Source: Arenibacter nanhaiticus
GTDB lineage: Bacteria > Bacteroidota > Bacteroidia > Flavobacteriales > Flavobacteriaceae
Assembly (NCBI RefSeq): GCF_900141935.1
Contig: NZ_FQYX01000014.1
Span: forward strand, 1-64,000
Length of the DNA stretch: 64,000 bases
Reading direction: 5' to 3'
Both the position numbers and the translations under genes were made by a program. Shown here in pieces: positions 45,980 through 55,295 of the stretch (positions are counted from its first letter, which is position 1; every line of letters begins with the position of its first letter). The notes under the pieces are model-generated. The model was given only the letters and a program-made list of their open reading frames with translations, was not told the DNA's origin and ran no database searches.

Positions 45980-46917
45980 TACCTTCCAGAAAATTTTTGG
46001 AGGAAGCAGGCAAAAGGGTAGCTCCTTTTGTACATAAAACCCTTGTCTTAACATCCTATTTTTTAAATGAGAAGTCTGGAGCCCAATTATTTTTTAAATG
46101 CGAAAATTTTCAAAAAATGGGCGCTTTTAAAATGCGTGGTGCCATTAATGCCATTCAACAATTAAGTGATGCACAAAAAAAGGCAGGCGTAGTAACGCAT
46201 TCTTCGGGCAATTTTGGGCAGGCTTTAGCCTTAGCCGCAAAAAGTTTGGCAGTACCGGCCTATATTGTAATGCCGCAAAGTGCTCCTTCTGTTAAAGTGG
46301 AAGCGGTACGCGGGTATGGTGGATTGGTCACGATTACAGCATCGAACTTGGAAGCAAGGGAAAAAGCGGCCGATAAAATCGTCCAGGAAAAGGGCGCTGT
46401 CTTATTACACCCCTCCAATGATATGGAAGTGATTTTAGGACAAGGAACAGCCGCAATGGAACTGCTTGAAGAAATCGAGGATTTGGACTATATCCTAACC
46501 CCTGTCGGCGGCGGTGGACTCCTTGCGGGGACTGCTCTGGCCGCTCATTATTTTGGGAAAAACACTAGAGTAATCGGCGGGGAGCCCTTGGCCATGGATG
46601 ATGCCTATAGGGCATTGAAAAGTGGAAAAATAGAAGCCAATGAATTTGGAGATACTATAGCGGACGGACTTAAAACGAATTTAGGAGATATAAATTTTCC
46701 GATTATTAAAACATTGGTGACCGATATCATACGAGTAGAAGAAGATGAAATTATAGCTGCGATGAGATTGATCTGGGAAAGAATGAAAATAATTATAGAA
46801 CCTTCCAGTGCAGTGGCATTTGGCGCTCTATTAAAGGAAAAAGAACGGTTTAAAAATAATAAAGTAGGCATAATACTCTCGGGAGGCAACGTAGACCTAT
46901 CTAATTTGCCCTTTTAA
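45976..46917 (+). CDS. Threonine/serine dehydratase-like PLP enzyme
   Basis: A 313-residue fold-type II PLP enzyme related to threonine dehydratase and serine racemase. [17 protein letters not shown] has the PLP lysine, [12 protein letters not shown] the substrate loop and [10 protein letters not shown] the phosphate cup. There is no ACT regulatory domain, so it resembles the short catabolic or racemase type. It overlaps the first metH gene by 4 bases (ATGA) and lies 34 bases before the second, splitting the two halves of methionine synthase. Serine catabolism to feed one-carbon units is one idea, not shown. Confidence 0.88.
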   Translation: MIPSRKFLEEAGKRVAPFVHKTLVLTSYFLNEKSGAQLFFKCENFQKMGAFKMRGAINAIQQLSDAQKKAGVVTHSSGNFGQALALAAKSLAVPAYIVMPQSAPSVKVEAVRGYGGLVTITASNLEAREKAADKIVQEKGAVLLHPSNDMEVILGQGTAAMELLEEIEDLDYILTPVGGGGLLAGTALAAHYFGKNTRVIGGEPLAMDDAYRALKSGKIEANEFGDTIADGLKTNLGDINFPIIKTLVTDIIRVEEDEIIAAMRLIWERMKIIIEPSSAVAFGALLKEKERFKNNKVGIILSGGNVDLSNLPF

Positions 46918-46951
46918 AAGAAGTATTACCAAAATCTTTACAGCATAAAAA

Positions 46952-49666
46952 ATGAGTACAGAAAACAATAACCGGCAAGCGGATACAAATAGATATTTAA
47001 AGCTTTCAGGATTGGAGCCCTTGGTAGTTACCCCAGAAAGTAATTTTGTAAATGTAGGAGAAAGGACTAATGTGGCAGGTTCCAAAAAATTCCTGAGGCT
47101 GATTAAGGAAGAGAAATATGAGGAGGCCTTGGACATTGCCAGAGACCAAGTAGAAGGTGGTGCGCAGGTACTTGACGTGAATATGGATGATGGGCTTTTA
47201 GATGGAGTTGAAGCCATGGTAAAGTTCTTAAACCTGATTGTAGCGGAACCAGATATAGCCAGGGTACCCATTATGATCGATAGTTCTAAATGGGAAATTA
47301 TTGAGGCGGGACTCCAGGTAGTACAAGGGAAATGTGTGGTGAACTCTATTAGCCTTAAAGAAGGCAAAGAGCAATTTGTACAGCATGCCAAAATGATCAG
47401 GCGCTATGGTGCTGCCGTGATCGTAATGGCTTTTGATGAGGTAGGACAAGCCGATGATTTTGATAGACGTTGTGAAATTTCGAAACGTTCTTATGACATT
47501 TTGGTCAATGAAGTGGGGTTTCCTGCTGAAGACATCATTTTTGATTTAAATATATTTCCTGTGGCAACAGGAATGGATGAACACAAGTTGAATGCCATCG
47601 ATTTTATTAAGGCTACGGCATGGGTAAAGGAAAACTTGCCTTATTGTAGCGTTAGTGGTGGGGTTAGTAATGTGTCCTTTAGTTTTAGGGGGAACAACCC
47701 GGTAAGGGAAGCCATGCATTCTGTTTTCCTTTATCACGCTATTAAGGCAGGAATGAATATGGGGATTGTGAACCCTAATATGTTGGAAATTTATGACGAC
47801 ATTCCCAAGGATCTTTTAGAGCATGTAGAAGATGTTATTCTTAACCGTAGGGACGATGCTACGGAACGTTTGTTAGAATTTGCAGAGAATGTCGTTGGAA
47901 AGGCAAGGGAAAACAAAGTCGATCTTTCTTGGCGCGAAGACCCCTTACAAGACAGAATAACCAGAGCCTTGGTAAAAGGTATAGACCAATATATAACAGA
48001 AGATGTTGAAGAGGCAAGGCAGAAGGCATCTAAAACCATAGAGGTTATTGAGGGGCATTTAATGATAGGGATGAACGTGGTTGGCGACTTGTTCCAAAGC
48101 GGTAAAATGTTTTTGCCCCAAGTTGTAAAATCGGCTAGGGTAATGAAAAAGGCAGTGGCGTATTTGCTCCCTTTTATAGAAGAGGAGAAATTGTTAAACC
48201 CAAATCATCAGGAAGGGAATTCTCATAACGGTAAAATTCTAATGGCTACCGTAAAAGGCGATGTACACGATATTGGAAAAAATATCGTGAGTGTGGTACT
48301 TGCCTGTAACAATTACGAAATAGTAGATTTAGGGGTCATGGTACCCCCGGAAAAAATAATTCAAGCTGCCAAGGATGAAAATGTCGATGTTATTGGCCTA
48401 AGTGGTCTTATAACCCCATCTTTGGATGAAATGGTATTTTTGGCCAAGGAAATGGAACGCCAAAACTTTAAAGTCCCCCTACTTATTGGCGGGGCAACCA
48501 CCAGTAAAGCCCATACGGCCGTGAAGATAGATCCTCAATACCAAAGTGCCGTGGTACACGTAAACGATGCCTCGCGTGCCGTTACCGTAGTAGGGGATTT
48601 GTTGCAGAAAGAAACTTCTCTAAAATATAAGGAGAGCATTAAGTTAGACTATGAAGATTTTAGGAATAAATTCTTAAATAGAGGCAAGCATAAAGAGTAT
48701 TTGAATATCGCACAGGCGAGGGAAAATAAATATCAGGTAGATTGGAGCAAGGCCGAAATTATAAAGCCTAAAGAATTGGGGATTCAGATTATTGAAGAAT
48801 TTGATTTTAATAAATTGTTGCCCTTCATTGATTGGTCTCCATTTTTTAGAAGTTGGGAATTACACGGTAAGTATCCAGATATCTTAGAAGATGAGGTGGT
48901 GGGTACGCAAGCGACCGAGCTTTTTGCCGATGCCCAACAGATGTTGAAAATGATATTGGATAAAAATTTGTTTAAGGCCAAGGCTGTTTTTGGACTGTTT
49001 CCGGCCAATACAGTAAATGATGACGATATTGAGCTGTTGCATGAAGGGAAACCGTATATATTTAGGACACTACGCCAACAAACAAAGAAGTATGCAGGGA
49101 AACCTAATTTTGCCCTTTCCGATTTTATCGCACCGAAGGATAGTGGTCTTCAGGATTATATAGGTTGTTTTTGTGTTTCTACAGGATTTGGTGCCGACGA
49201 ACTTGCCGATACCTACCAAAAGAATTTGGACGACTACAACAGCATTATGGTGAAGGCCTTGGCCGATAGGTTTGCCGAGGCTTTTGCCGAATACCTGCAC
49301 AGGGAAGTCCGAAAGGAACATTGGGGCTATGTTCCGGAGGAGGGATTGAGCAACGAAGAATTGATCAAAGAATCCTATATAGGTATACGGCCTGCGCCAG
49401 GGTACCCGGCATGCCCTGACCATTTGGAAAAGTTGACTATTTGGGAAGTGTTGCAAGTAAAAGAAACAATAGGGGTGTCGCTTACCGATAGTTTGGCCAT
49501 GTGGCCTGCTGCTAGTGTCAGCGGTTATTATTTTGGTAGTAAGGAGGCTAGGTATTTTGGTGTTGGTAAAATTAAAGAAGACCAAGTCGAAGATTTTGCC
49601 AAACGTAAGAACATGCCGTTGGAGGAGGCTACAAAATGGTTGGCTCCGAATATAGCGGATGACTAA
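46952..49666 (+). CDS. metH: Methionine synthase, folate-, B12- and activation-domain part
   Basis: A 904-residue protein with a pterin-binding domain ([20 protein letters not shown]), the B12 modules ([20 protein letters not shown] contains DxHxx[14 protein letters not shown] follows) and the C-terminal SAM-binding reactivation domain ([14 protein letters not shown]). It lacks the homocysteine domain, which is supplied by the separate upstream gene. Together the two rebuild full MetH, transferring methyl from methyltetrahydrofolate to homocysteine. Confidence 0.95.
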   Translation: MSTENNNRQADTNRYLKLSGLEPLVVTPESNFVNVGERTNVAGSKKFLRLIKEEKYEEALDIARDQVEGGAQVLDVNMDDGLLDGVEAMVKFLNLIVAEPDIARVPIMIDSSKWEIIEAGLQVVQGKCVVNSISLKEGKEQFVQHAKMIRRYGAAVIVMAFDEVGQADDFDRRCEISKRSYDILVNEVGFPAEDIIFDLNIFPVATGMDEHKLNAIDFIKATAWVKENLPYCSVSGGVSNVSFSFRGNNPVREAMHSVFLYHAIKAGMNMGIVNPNMLEIYDDIPKDLLEHVEDVILNRRDDATERLLEFAENVVGKARENKVDLSWREDPLQDRITRALVKGIDQYITEDVEEARQKASKTIEVIEGHLMIGMNVVGDLFQSGKMFLPQVVKSARVMKKAVAYLLPFIEEEKLLNPNHQEGNSHNGKILMATVKGDVHDIGKNIVSVVLACNNYEIVDLGVMVPPEKIIQAAKDENVDVIGLSGLITPSLDEMVFLAKEMERQNFKVPLLIGGATTSKAHTAVKIDPQYQSAVVHVNDASRAVTVVGDLLQKETSLKYKESIKLDYEDFRNKFLNRGKHKEYLNIAQARENKYQVDWSKAEIIKPKELGIQIIEEFDFNKLLPFIDWSPFFRSWELHGKYPDILEDEVVGTQATELFADAQQMLKMILDKNLFKAKAVFGLFPANTVNDDDIELLHEGKPYIFRTLRQQTKKYAGKPNFALSDFIAPKDSGLQDYIGCFCVSTGFGADELADTYQKNLDDYNSIMVKALADRFAEAFAEYLHREVRKEHWGYVPEEGLSNEELIKESYIGIRPAPGYPACPDHLEKLTIWEVLQVKETIGVSLTDSLAMWPAASVSGYYFGSKEARYFGVGKIKEDQVEDFAKRKNMPLEEATKWLAPNIADD

Positions 49667-49692
49667 AGAGGTGTTGATGGTGATGGAGGCTC

Positions 49693-49797
49693 GCGTTAGG
49701 GATTGAGGTTTTGTTGAAGCTCTTTACATGTTGTCCTTGCGAAAACAGCAAGGACAACATGTAAAAGCGACTACCGAAAGCCCGCCCGAACGCCCTA
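49693..49797. repeat. REP-like intergenic element, 18-bp perfect hairpin core
   Basis: Read on the minus strand it begins TAGGGCGTTCGGGCGGGC and ends CCCTAACGC, the same ends as the element at 7001-7082. The core here is a perfect 18-bp inverted repeat: TTTACATGTTGTCCTTGC (49723-49740) and GCAAGGACAACATGTAAA (49748-49765) with a 7-base loop. The ends are shared and the core is unrelated between the two copies. Confidence 0.75.
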
Positions 49798-49863
49798 AAA
49801 AAATAGAGTTTAAAAGAAATTATTAAATAGAAACCCCAGCGGTTTCGGGTTAGTTTAGTAGAA

Positions 49864-50817
49864 ATGAAAATTACGGATCACATTAAAAATGCACAGGGGA
49901 AGACCTTGTTTTCGTTTGAAATTGTACCCCCGGTAAAGGGAAAGGGGATTCAGGAACTTTATAATAATATAGATCCTTTGATGGAGTTTAAGCCGCCTTT
50001 TATCGATGTTACAACTTCTAGGGAAGAGTATATTTACATCGAAAGGGATGGGTTATTGGACAAAAAACTGACCCGTATGCGTCCGGGAACTGTGGGGATT
50101 TGTGCTTCTATTCAGCATAAATACAAGGTAGACACGGTGCCACATTTGTTATGTGGCGGTTTTACCAAGGAGGAAACCGAGTATGTGCTGGTAGATTGCC
50201 ATTACTTGGGTATTGACAATATTATGGCTTTGAGGGGCGATGCCAGAAAGGAAGAGAAATATTTTAACCCTACCCAAGGCGGGCATTCTTATGCCAAGGA
50301 TTTGGTGAAACAGATTAAAAATTTAAACGACGGGAATTATTTGCACGATACGGTGGACGCTGCCTATAGTGTCGATTTTTGTATTGGGGTGGCCGGGTAC
50401 CCTGAGAAGCATTTAGAAGCACCATCCTTGCAAACCGATCTTAAAAGGTTAAAGGAAAAGGTTGATGCCGGAGCCGATTATGTGGTTACCCAAATGTTTT
50501 TTGACAACCAACGTTTCTTTGAATTCGTAGCTGCGGCGAGGGATATGGGAATTGATATTCCGATTATTCCAGGGATAAAACCTATTGCCGTGCAAAGGCA
50601 TATGCAATTGTTGCCTCAGGTTTTTAGGATAGATTTGCCCGAAGATTTGATACAGGCAGTGGATGCTTGTAAGAATAATGCCGCGGTAAGACAGGTAGGG
50701 ATAGAATGGGCCATTCAGCAGTCCAAAGAATTAAAGGCAGCCGGGGTTCCTGTTTTGCATTACTATTCCATGGGGAAATCTGATAACATACAGGCCATTG
50801 CGAAAGCGCTTTTTTAA
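49864..50817 (+). CDS. metF: 5,10-methylenetetrahydrofolate reductase
   Basis: A 317-residue FAD enzyme that makes methyltetrahydrofolate for MetH. TLFSFEIVPPVKGKG opens the barrel, IDVTTSREE and MALRGDARKEE follow, and TQMFFDNQRFFEFV and IIPGIKPIAVQRHM are typical. It comes after metH in the usual flavobacterial order, but a REP-like element lies in the 197-base gap. A terminator follows. Confidence 0.96.
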   Translation: MKITDHIKNAQGKTLFSFEIVPPVKGKGIQELYNNIDPLMEFKPPFIDVTTSREEYIYIERDGLLDKKLTRMRPGTVGICASIQHKYKVDTVPHLLCGGFTKEETEYVLVDCHYLGIDNIMALRGDARKEEKYFNPTQGGHSYAKDLVKQIKNLNDGNYLHDTVDAAYSVDFCIGVAGYPEKHLEAPSLQTDLKRLKEKVDAGADYVVTQMFFDNQRFFEFVAAARDMGIDIPIIPGIKPIAVQRHMQLLPQVFRIDLPEDLIQAVDACKNNAAVRQVGIEWAIQQSKELKAAGVPVLHYYSMGKSDNIQAIAKALF

Positions 50818-50838
50818 GGCCTAATAGTAAAAAGATTG

Positions 50839-50868
50839 CCCCGTTACCTTTGGTATCGGGGTTTTTTT
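50839..50868 (+). terminator. Rho-independent terminator after metF
   Basis: CCCCG (50839-50843) pairs with CGGGG (50857-50861), with TACC/GGTA inside, then seven T residues. Confidence 0.88.
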
Positions 50869-51015
50869 ATGGCTTTTTATGATTTGTATAGGCACATTTT
50901 TTTTGCAAAAAGACTTAATGATGAGACTGAGGGAAAATATAGATAGTAATTTGCTTCCCTGTATTTTGGTAGGAGCCGCCGTATGAAATTCTAAAGTTCC
51001 CTTTTTAATTTTTCC

Positions 51016-51023
51016 TACATTTG
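51016..51023 (+). promoter_or_regulatory. -7 promoter element of the lipid A deacylase-like gene
   Basis: TACATTTG matches TAnnTTTG and lies just 6 bases before the ATG at 51030, so the transcript would be leaderless or nearly so. Confidence 0.5.
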
Positions 51024-51029
51024 TTTTCT

Positions 51030-52130
51030 ATGAACTTAAGGTTACTGATCGTTTACTGTTTCTGGGCGGGGTGTTGCTTTTCCCAGGGCCAAGAAGAATC
51101 TCAAAAGCAGGTGTTGGATATGAGCCATTTCTACGGCTCTATTTTATTGCACAATCCTGATATTTCGCATCTGATTACCGACCATCCGGGAGGAGTGATT
51201 TTAAGTTATAACAAAAAAACATATGGGGATAAGCTATGGCAGCAGCGTTTTAATTACCCCGATACCGGATATTCCTTGGTATACCAAAATATGAACAACA
51301 ATACCTTGGGGAAAAATATTGGGCTGTATGTACATTACAATTTTTATTTTCTAAGGCGAAACCTTCAGTTTAGGCTAGGACAGGGCATAGCGTATAATAC
51401 CAATCCCTTTGATAAGAATGAAAATTTCAGAAACAATGCCTATGGCTCTCATTTGTTGAGTTCGACCTATCTGATGTTGAATTATCAGCGGGAAAATATT
51501 TTTAATGGATGGGGCGTTAAGGCCGGGTTATCGGTCATACACTACTCTAATGCGAACGTAAGGGCCCCCAATACCTCTACCAATACTTTGGGGGCGAACA
51601 TAGGGCTGACCTATGATTTGGACGGGGGGGGGACAATTAGGTATAAAAGACATGCAGATACCCTGAAAACCAAGGGAGCTTTACGTTATAATTTGGCCTT
51701 TAGAAGTGGAATTAATGAGAGCGATGTAGTAGACTCTGGGCAATATGCCTTTTATATTTTTTCGGCCTATGCCGATAAACAGGTGGGACGTATAAGTGCG
51801 TTGCAATTGGGGGCTGATCTATTTTTCTCTAATTTTTTGAAGGAACTTATACGCTATCAGGCGGTTTCTTTTCCCGATTATGGGGTTCGGGCCGATACCG
51901 ATTATAGACGGGTGGGCGTATTTGTTGGCCATGAGTTGTTCATTAATAAGATGTCGGTAATTTCCCAATTGGGGTATTATGTTTATTATCCTTTTGATTT
52001 TGAAGGAAGGGTGTATAATAGAATGGGGATAAAGCGTTATTTTAACGATAAAATTTATGGGGCGGTTAGTCTTAAATCGCACGGAGCAAAGGCTGAGGCA
52101 GTAGAATTTGGAGTGGGGATACGATTGTAA
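51030..52130 (+). CDS. Acyloxyacyl hydrolase / PagL-like outer-membrane lipase
   Basis: A 366-residue protein with a signal peptide (to about CFSQG, residue 21) and an outer-membrane beta-barrel. VIHYSNANVRAPNTSTNTLGAN carries the PagL-type catalytic His171 and Ser173 (HYSNA). PagL removes a 3-O-acyl chain from lipid A; this flavobacterial version is longer than the classic 170-residue PagL, with about 150 extra residues at the N-terminus. I take the ATG at 51030, directly after a TAnnTTTG element. Chain specificity is unknown. Confidence 0.82.
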   Translation: MNLRLLIVYCFWAGCCFSQGQEESQKQVLDMSHFYGSILLHNPDISHLITDHPGGVILSYNKKTYGDKLWQQRFNYPDTGYSLVYQNMNNNTLGKNIGLYVHYNFYFLRRNLQFRLGQGIAYNTNPFDKNENFRNNAYGSHLLSSTYLMLNYQRENIFNGWGVKAGLSVIHYSNANVRAPNTSTNTLGANIGLTYDLDGGGTIRYKRHADTLKTKGALRYNLAFRSGINESDVVDSGQYAFYIFSAYADKQVGRISALQLGADLFFSNFLKELIRYQAVSFPDYGVRADTDYRRVGVFVGHELFINKMSVISQLGYYVYYPFDFEGRVYNRMGIKRYFNDKIYGAVSLKSHGAKAEAVEFGVGIRL

Positions 52131-52212
52131 AACCATAAAAATTAGTTATTTTAAAAGAAGGCCAAAACAGCGGTAAACAAGAAGAACTGTTCTCTTTTTA
52201 AGAAGAAAACAC

Positions 52213-52231
52213 ATTATGGGATTCCCATAAT
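52213..52231 (+). promoter_or_regulatory. 19-base palindrome upstream of the DUF2807 gene
   Basis: ATTATGGGA-T-TCCCATAAT is a perfect dyad around one central base, 22 bases before the ATG. With almost no loop it is more likely a protein-binding operator than an RNA hairpin. Confidence 0.6.
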
Positions 52232-52253
52232 ATAAAATTACAACATACGTCAC

Positions 52254-53051
52254 ATGGGTAATGTAAAAAAACTGGGAAGGAAGACAATTTGGAGGGGTTT
52301 AAAGCCAGTAGGGGGACTCTTATTATGCTTCTTAATGCTTAACTGTAATAGTGAAAATTCTATTGATTGTTTTCAAAATACGGGACCTATTGAAAAGGAA
52401 GTGGTATCTGTTGCCGATTTTACAAAAATTACGGTCTATGAAAATGTGCAATTGGTAGTGAAACAGGGTGATACCTTAAAAGTAGCCGTAGAAACGGGGA
52501 AATATTTGCGTGATGAGGTCAGTGTGACCGTAAAAGATGGGCGTTTGTTGCTACGGGACTCCAATTCCTGTAATTTTATCAGAAAGTATGGGGTCACCCG
52601 GGTATATGTTACAGCGCCCAATATCACAGAAATAAGAAGTGGTACGGGGTTAGCAGTAAAGAGTGATGGTGTATTGGCTTTTCCTAGCCTAAAATTGATT
52701 TCGGAAAGTTATGTAGAGCCGGAGGCTGGGCATACGAGTGGGGAATTTGCTATGGAGGTCGATGCACAGGAGGTTTCTATCATCTCAAATGGTATATCGT
52801 ACTATAACCTCAAAGGGAAAACCGTAAATTTTAATATTTTATTCTCTGCAGGGGATTCTCGTCTTGAAGCCGAAGCCTTACTAGCCGATAATATCACCTT
52901 TAATCATCGTGGTTCCAACGATATACGAGTAAGCCCGCAACTTTCCCTAAAAGGTATATTACGAGGAACAGGCGACCTGGTTTGTTTTACGGCTCCGCCT
53001 ATAGTAGAAGTAGAACAATTGTATAAAGGAGCATTGATCTTTAAGCCATAG
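52254..53051 (+). CDS. Head GIN domain (DUF2807) lipoprotein
   Basis: A 265-residue protein with a lipoprotein signal: a basic start, hydrophobic residues 18-29 and a lipobox with Cys31 (LMLNC). The rest is a beta-helix-like DUF2807 domain (FTKITVYENVQLVVKQGD at its start, where most family members have V-x-G or L). Such proteins are common in Bacteroidota; adhesin or chaperone roles are suggested but not shown. No second copy is adjacent. Confidence 0.82.
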   Translation: MGNVKKLGRKTIWRGLKPVGGLLLCFLMLNCNSENSIDCFQNTGPIEKEVVSVADFTKITVYENVQLVVKQGDTLKVAVETGKYLRDEVSVTVKDGRLLLRDSNSCNFIRKYGVTRVYVTAPNITEIRSGTGLAVKSDGVLAFPSLKLISESYVEPEAGHTSGEFAMEVDAQEVSIISNGISYYNLKGKTVNFNILFSAGDSRLEAEALLADNITFNHRGSNDIRVSPQLSLKGILRGTGDLVCFTAPPIVEVEQLYKGALIFKP

Positions 53052-53142
53052 GCTGCCATTGGCATAAACACACAATTCATGACAATCTTTGAACGTTTTG
53101 ATGGTTCTTATTTTGTAGGACTATTTATAATTACGCTGACTG

Positions 53143-54144
53143 ATGAGTTCTAAGGAAATACAACTTGCCGAAGAAATGCTGTTACAGTTGATTGAGGAGC
53201 AAAGGATTCCCGGATTGGCTATTACTGTACGTAAAAAGAATGCAGTATGCTATGAGAAAGGCTTTGGTTGCGCCAATTTGGAAGACGGAATTCCAATAGA
53301 TCCCCAGAAAACTATTTTTAGAATCGCAAGTGTTTCTAAGCCCATTGCCGCTAGCGCCTTGGCAGTGATGGTGAACGAAGGGCAAATAAGGCTGGATACT
53401 TCATTTTACCAGTACGTTCCTTATTTTCCACCGAAGGAATATGATTTTACGATCGGACAATTGGCGAGCCATACGGCTGGTATTCGGAGTTATAGAGGAA
53501 TGGAATACGGCTTGGACAAGCCTTTTTCTATAAAAGATGGGATTTCTGTTTTTAAAGACGATCCTTTATTGTTCAGGCCCGGAAGCAACTACCACTACAG
53601 CAGTTATGACTGGGTGCTGATTTCCTTGGCCATGGAAGAGGTTAGCGGTTTGCAATTTAAGGATTATGTAAAAGAAAAAGTGTTGGACCCCCTGGGGTTA
53701 AAAAATACTTTTGCCGAGATTTCCGGGGAAACAATGCCCTTTGCCGCTACTTTTTATTCTAAAAGGAAGTCGGGTTTTAGAAAAGCGATACCCGTCAATA
53801 ATTTTTATAAACTGGCAGGAGGAGGATATTTGTCTACTACCGCGGATATAGCCCTTTTGGGAGATTCTTATTTAAACGGAAAAATGTCCGATAATGCTGT
53901 AGTGCCTCAGTTCTTAAAATCGCAGCTAATAGAAGGCATTCCTACCTATTACGGCCTAGGCTGGGAGGTGAGTGCCGATAAGAAAGGTAGACCATACTTT
54001 GGCCATATTGGGAATGGGGTCGGTGGTTATGCTGTTTTTTATGTGTTTCCAGCACAGGAAATGGTTTTTTCTATCATGACCAACTGCACAAACCCTGGGG
54101 TCTTGGAAGAATTGAACGCGGTTATAGATATATTCTTAGAGTAG
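53143..54144 (+). CDS. Serine hydrolase of the beta-lactamase/PBP4* family
   Basis: A 333-residue class C beta-lactamase-like hydrolase. SxxK is Ser63-Lys66 (ASVSKPIAASAL); the second motif is YHYSSYDW with Tyr-Ser-Ser; the third is FGHIGNGVGGYA (HxG). No signal peptide is visible at the ATG at 53143, so the protein is probably cytoplasmic, unusual but known in this family. The substrate is unknown: peptide, ester or D-amino-acid compounds are all possible. Confidence 0.88.
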   Translation: MSSKEIQLAEEMLLQLIEEQRIPGLAITVRKKNAVCYEKGFGCANLEDGIPIDPQKTIFRIASVSKPIAASALAVMVNEGQIRLDTSFYQYVPYFPPKEYDFTIGQLASHTAGIRSYRGMEYGLDKPFSIKDGISVFKDDPLLFRPGSNYHYSSYDWVLISLAMEEVSGLQFKDYVKEKVLDPLGLKNTFAEISGETMPFAATFYSKRKSGFRKAIPVNNFYKLAGGGYLSTTADIALLGDSYLNGKMSDNAVVPQFLKSQLIEGIPTYYGLGWEVSADKKGRPYFGHIGNGVGGYAVFYVFPAQEMVFSIMTNCTNPGVLEELNAVIDIFLE

Positions 54145-54197
54145 CCTTGTTCAGTTTTTAAGGGAAAAAAAGTCAAGACTACAATATTAAAAGGAAT

Positions 54198-54317
54198 ATG
54201 ATGGACAAGTTAGGATTGGTTGTTTACCCAAAGGTATGGGGCGAGTTAAAGCCTCCGGATTGGAGTATTTCTAAAAAATCGTTCCATCGTTTTGTAGAAT
54301 TATTGGCAAACGACTAA
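54198..54317 (+). CDS. Possible small protein (39 aa)
   Basis: A short frame starting with two ATGs after AAAAGGAAT, encoding KLGLVVYPKVWGELKPPDWS and a further 18 residues. I do not recognise it. Codon use is plausible and the Shine-Dalgarno-like sequence is good for this genome, but it could equally be a gene remnant. It lies 50 bases downstream of the serine hydrolase. Confidence 0.3.
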   Translation: MMDKLGLVVYPKVWGELKPPDWSISKKSFHRFVELLAND

Positions 54318-54509
54318 GAAATGACAAATTATAATAGAGATTGCTTTGGATACAATAGTCTTTATTAAAATATAAGTGTAATTTTCTTTAAATTTAAGGA
54401 ATGATCCAAAGGTAGCGTCCATTGGAATTTTATTTTAAGGGCAGCCCATGTTTATGGCCGAGCCTTTGGCAAACAAAATTTAATTAGGAATCACTAAAAT
54501 TTAAGCAAG
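54318..54509. other. Non-coding gap before osmC
   Basis: About 190 AT-rich bases; no structure or clear promoter core recognised. Confidence 0.5.
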
Positions 54510-54929
54510 ATGAAATTTACAAGAAATGCAAATGCCAATTGGAAAGGTGGCGGAAAAGAAGGAAAAGGAACCCTAAGTACTGAAAGTTCTGTATTAGACA
54601 AGACTCCATATTCTTTCAATACACGATTTGAGGATGGGGTAGGCACCAATCCTGAGGAACTAATAGGGGCAGCTCTTTCGGGGTGTTATACAATGCAGTT
54701 GAGCTTTTTATTGGGCGAAGCTGGGTTTACACCTACGAATCTAGATACCGAGGCGAAAGTGACCTTCGAAGATGGTAGTGTAACTACCATCCATTTGGAA
54801 CTAAAAGGTAAGGTACCGGGAATAGACGACAAAAAGTTTAAGGAAGTTGCCCAAAAGGCTAAGGAAGTGTGTCCTATTTCCAAACTTCTCAAGGCTAGCA
54901 TTACTTTAACGGCTACCATAGTAACCTAA
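54510..54929 (+). CDS. OsmC-family peroxiredoxin
   Basis: A 139-residue OsmC/Ohr-type thiol peroxidase. Cys59 (SGCYTMQ) and Cys121 (VCPISKLL) are the peroxidatic and resolving cysteines. Arg39 and a Glu in GTNPEELIGAALS complete the active site. It is expected to reduce organic hydroperoxides. It stands alone, followed by a terminator, so separate stress control is likely. Confidence 0.93.
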   Translation: MKFTRNANANWKGGGKEGKGTLSTESSVLDKTPYSFNTRFEDGVGTNPEELIGAALSGCYTMQLSFLLGEAGFTPTNLDTEAKVTFEDGSVTTIHLELKGKVPGIDDKKFKEVAQKAKEVCPISKLLKASITLTATIVT

Positions 54930-54981
54930 AGGATTGTGGCTATAAAAAGTCATTTTAAATTATTGTTTACTTAGTACTAAA

Positions 54982-55027
54982 GGTGCCCTTCGGATGGACA
55001 GTTCGTTAATGGGCATCTCCTTTTTTA
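54982..55027 (+). terminator. Terminator after osmC
   Basis: GGTGCCC (54982-54988) pairs with GGGCATC (55011-55017), one wobble, followed by TCCTTTTTT. The loop is long, with a possible inner stem. Confidence 0.7.
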
Positions 55028-55295
55028 AAATATTTTTCTAAAAATATAAATTAACACTTACAGTTTAGGACAATGCCCACAGTCATCTTCCCTTACCATC
55101 AATTTCATTTTTATAGGATAATTTCCTGACATGTATTTTTTGAAATGTCCATAAGATGCTCCTTATTGCATGGGCGAGTATAAAAATTATGTAATTTAGT
55201 CGGCTGTCAAAAAAAGATATACTTTGAATGCCATTGAAACTATTTTGAGGATCTTCCTTTTGAAATAATTAATATCATTCACATTATTACTACTT
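55028..55295. other. Non-coding gap before the S15 peptidase gene
   Basis: About 270 AT-rich bases. No coding frame or strong hairpin was found; the promoter of the peptidase gene must be here but no good TAnnTTTG core was seen. Confidence 0.5.

Noticed and set aside
49070-49585. A 171-codon minus-strand frame inside metH
   Set aside because: Antisense to the conserved SAM-binding activation domain; no independent evidence.
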